Part shown: positions 63,420-64,000 of the stretch, piece after piece
Position numbering within the stretch: position 1 is the stretch's first letter
Layout of the letters: every line of letters starts with the position of its first letter
Assembly: GCF_040361275.1 (NCBI RefSeq)
Contig: NZ_APNH01000003.1
Location: 558,001-622,000, forward strand
Direction of reading: 5' to 3'
Source of the DNA: Salinisphaera sp. T31B1
GTDB taxonomy: Bacteria; Pseudomonadota; Gammaproteobacteria; Nevskiales; Salinisphaeraceae
DNA length: 64,000 bases
Position numbers and translations under genes: made by a program
Notes under the pieces: generated by a model
Databases searched by the model: none
What the model saw: only the letters and a program-made list of their open reading frames with translations
What the model was told of the DNA's origin: nothing

Positions 63420-64000
63420 GTGGCAAAAACGATCGTCGTCACGTCCGGTAAAGGCGGGGTCGGCAAGACCACCACCGCGGCGTCATTTGCAACGGGCCTG
63501 GCCATGCGTGGCCACAAGACCATCGTCATCGATTTCGACGTGGGCTTGCGGAACCTCGACCTCATCATGGGGTGTGAGCGTCGCGTGGTCTTCGACTTCA
63601 TCAACGTCATCCAGGGCGAGGCCAATCTGAAGCAGGCCATGATCCGCGACAAGCGGGTCGAGAATCTCTATATCCTTGCCGCATCGCAGACCCGTGACAA
63701 GGATGCGCTGGCGCTGGAGGGGGTGGAGCGAACGCTCAACAAGCTGGCCGAGGAATTCGACTATATCGTCTGCGATTCACCGGCCGGTATCGAGACCGGT
63801 GCGATCATGGCCATGTATTTCGCCGACGAGGCGCTGGTGGTCACTAACCCGGAAGTCTCCTCGGTGCGCGACTCCGATCGCGTGCTCGGCATGCTGTCGT
63901 CCAAGACCAAGCGTGCCAAGGAAGGCGGCGAGCCGGTCAAGGAGCATCTGGTGGTCACACGTTACGCTCCGAACCGGGTTGGCAAGGGCGAGATGCTCTC
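63420..64000 (+). CDS. minD: Septum site-determining ATPase MinD, N-terminal part (cut by window edge)
   Basis: Membrane-cycling ATPase that recruits MinC. The start is a GTG at 63420 with AGGAG 7 bases ahead. The first residues MAKTIVVTSGKGGVGKTTTA contain the deviant Walker A motif (KGGVGKT), then FDVGLRNLDLIMG and FDYIVCDSPAGIETGA, all canonical for MinD. About 193 of about 270 residues are present; the C-terminal amphipathic helix lies outside the window. Confidence 0.96.
   Translation, partial: MAKTIVVTSGKGGVGKTTTAASFATGLAMRGHKTIVIDFDVGLRNLDLIMGCERRVVFDFINVIQGEANLKQAMIRDKRVENLYILAASQTRDKDALALEGVERTLNKLAEEFDYIVCDSPAGIETGAIMAMYFADEALVVTNPEVSSVRDSDRVLGMLSSKTKRAKEGGEPVKEHLVVTRYAPNRVGKGEML

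Overview
The window is 64 kb of GC-rich, gene-dense chromosomal DNA from a gammaproteobacterium. A marine or halophilic hydrocarbon and lipid degrader of the Salinisphaera type fits best. Support comes from gene content: metK, an AcrR-type operator of the E. coli form, fadI/fadJ/fadE, minC/minD, tkt-gap-pgk, an FMN riboswitch on ribB, and many accessory lipid and alkane-type oxidation genes. The genus is inference; the class is fairly secure. I see no rRNA, tRNA, CRISPR array, transposon or prophage. At the edges metK is cut at the left and minD at the right.

Region 1 (1-16.8 kb) is dominated by oxidative lipid catabolism: a tight SDR / diiron ferritin-like / FAD monooxygenase operon, a TetR regulator divergent from fadI-fadJ with a perfect 16-bp inverted repeat between them, a CaiB/AMACR-type racemase, a GMC alcohol dehydrogenase, an aldehyde dehydrogenase and a redoxin. 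A PEGA lipoprotein and a YcgR-like PilZ protein lie between them.

Region 2 (16.9-30.5 kb) starts with a 1416-residue CheB-CheR-PAS-PAS-GGDEF-EAL protein. It continues with an SDR divergent from a TetR regulator with two matching operators, a three-gene operon (alpha/beta hydrolase plus two tandem paralogous diiron-type 'metal-dependent hydrolases'), a MerR regulator, ribB under an FMN riboswitch, a YbdL-type aminotransferase and a secreted ferritin-like protein.

Region 3 (30.9-38.6 kb) is core carbon metabolism (tkt, gap, pgk), followed by a MoxR ATPase / CoxE-like VWA pair and a SanA-like protein.

Region 4 (38.6-54.3 kb) concerns the envelope. An AcrR-family repressor is divergent from a tripartite RND efflux pump. 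The pump genes run almost without gaps into an Mla-type phospholipid transport set (permease with STAS, ATPase, MCE protein, auxiliary lipoprotein). A convergent pair follows: an OmpW-like porin and a very large Ig-like lipoprotein.

Region 5 (54.7-64 kb) holds fadE, an alpha/beta hydrolase / EamA transporter pair, a metallopeptidase / alpha-E / circularly permuted ATP-grasp cluster, and minC-minD.

The strongest candidates for something undescribed are the joined RND + Mla operon under an AcrR operator, the ATP-grasp/alpha-E/metallopeptidase locus with no transglutaminase beside it, the six-domain CheB-to-EAL protein, and the SDR/diiron/BVMO operon. All calls come from reading the sequence; no database search was run.
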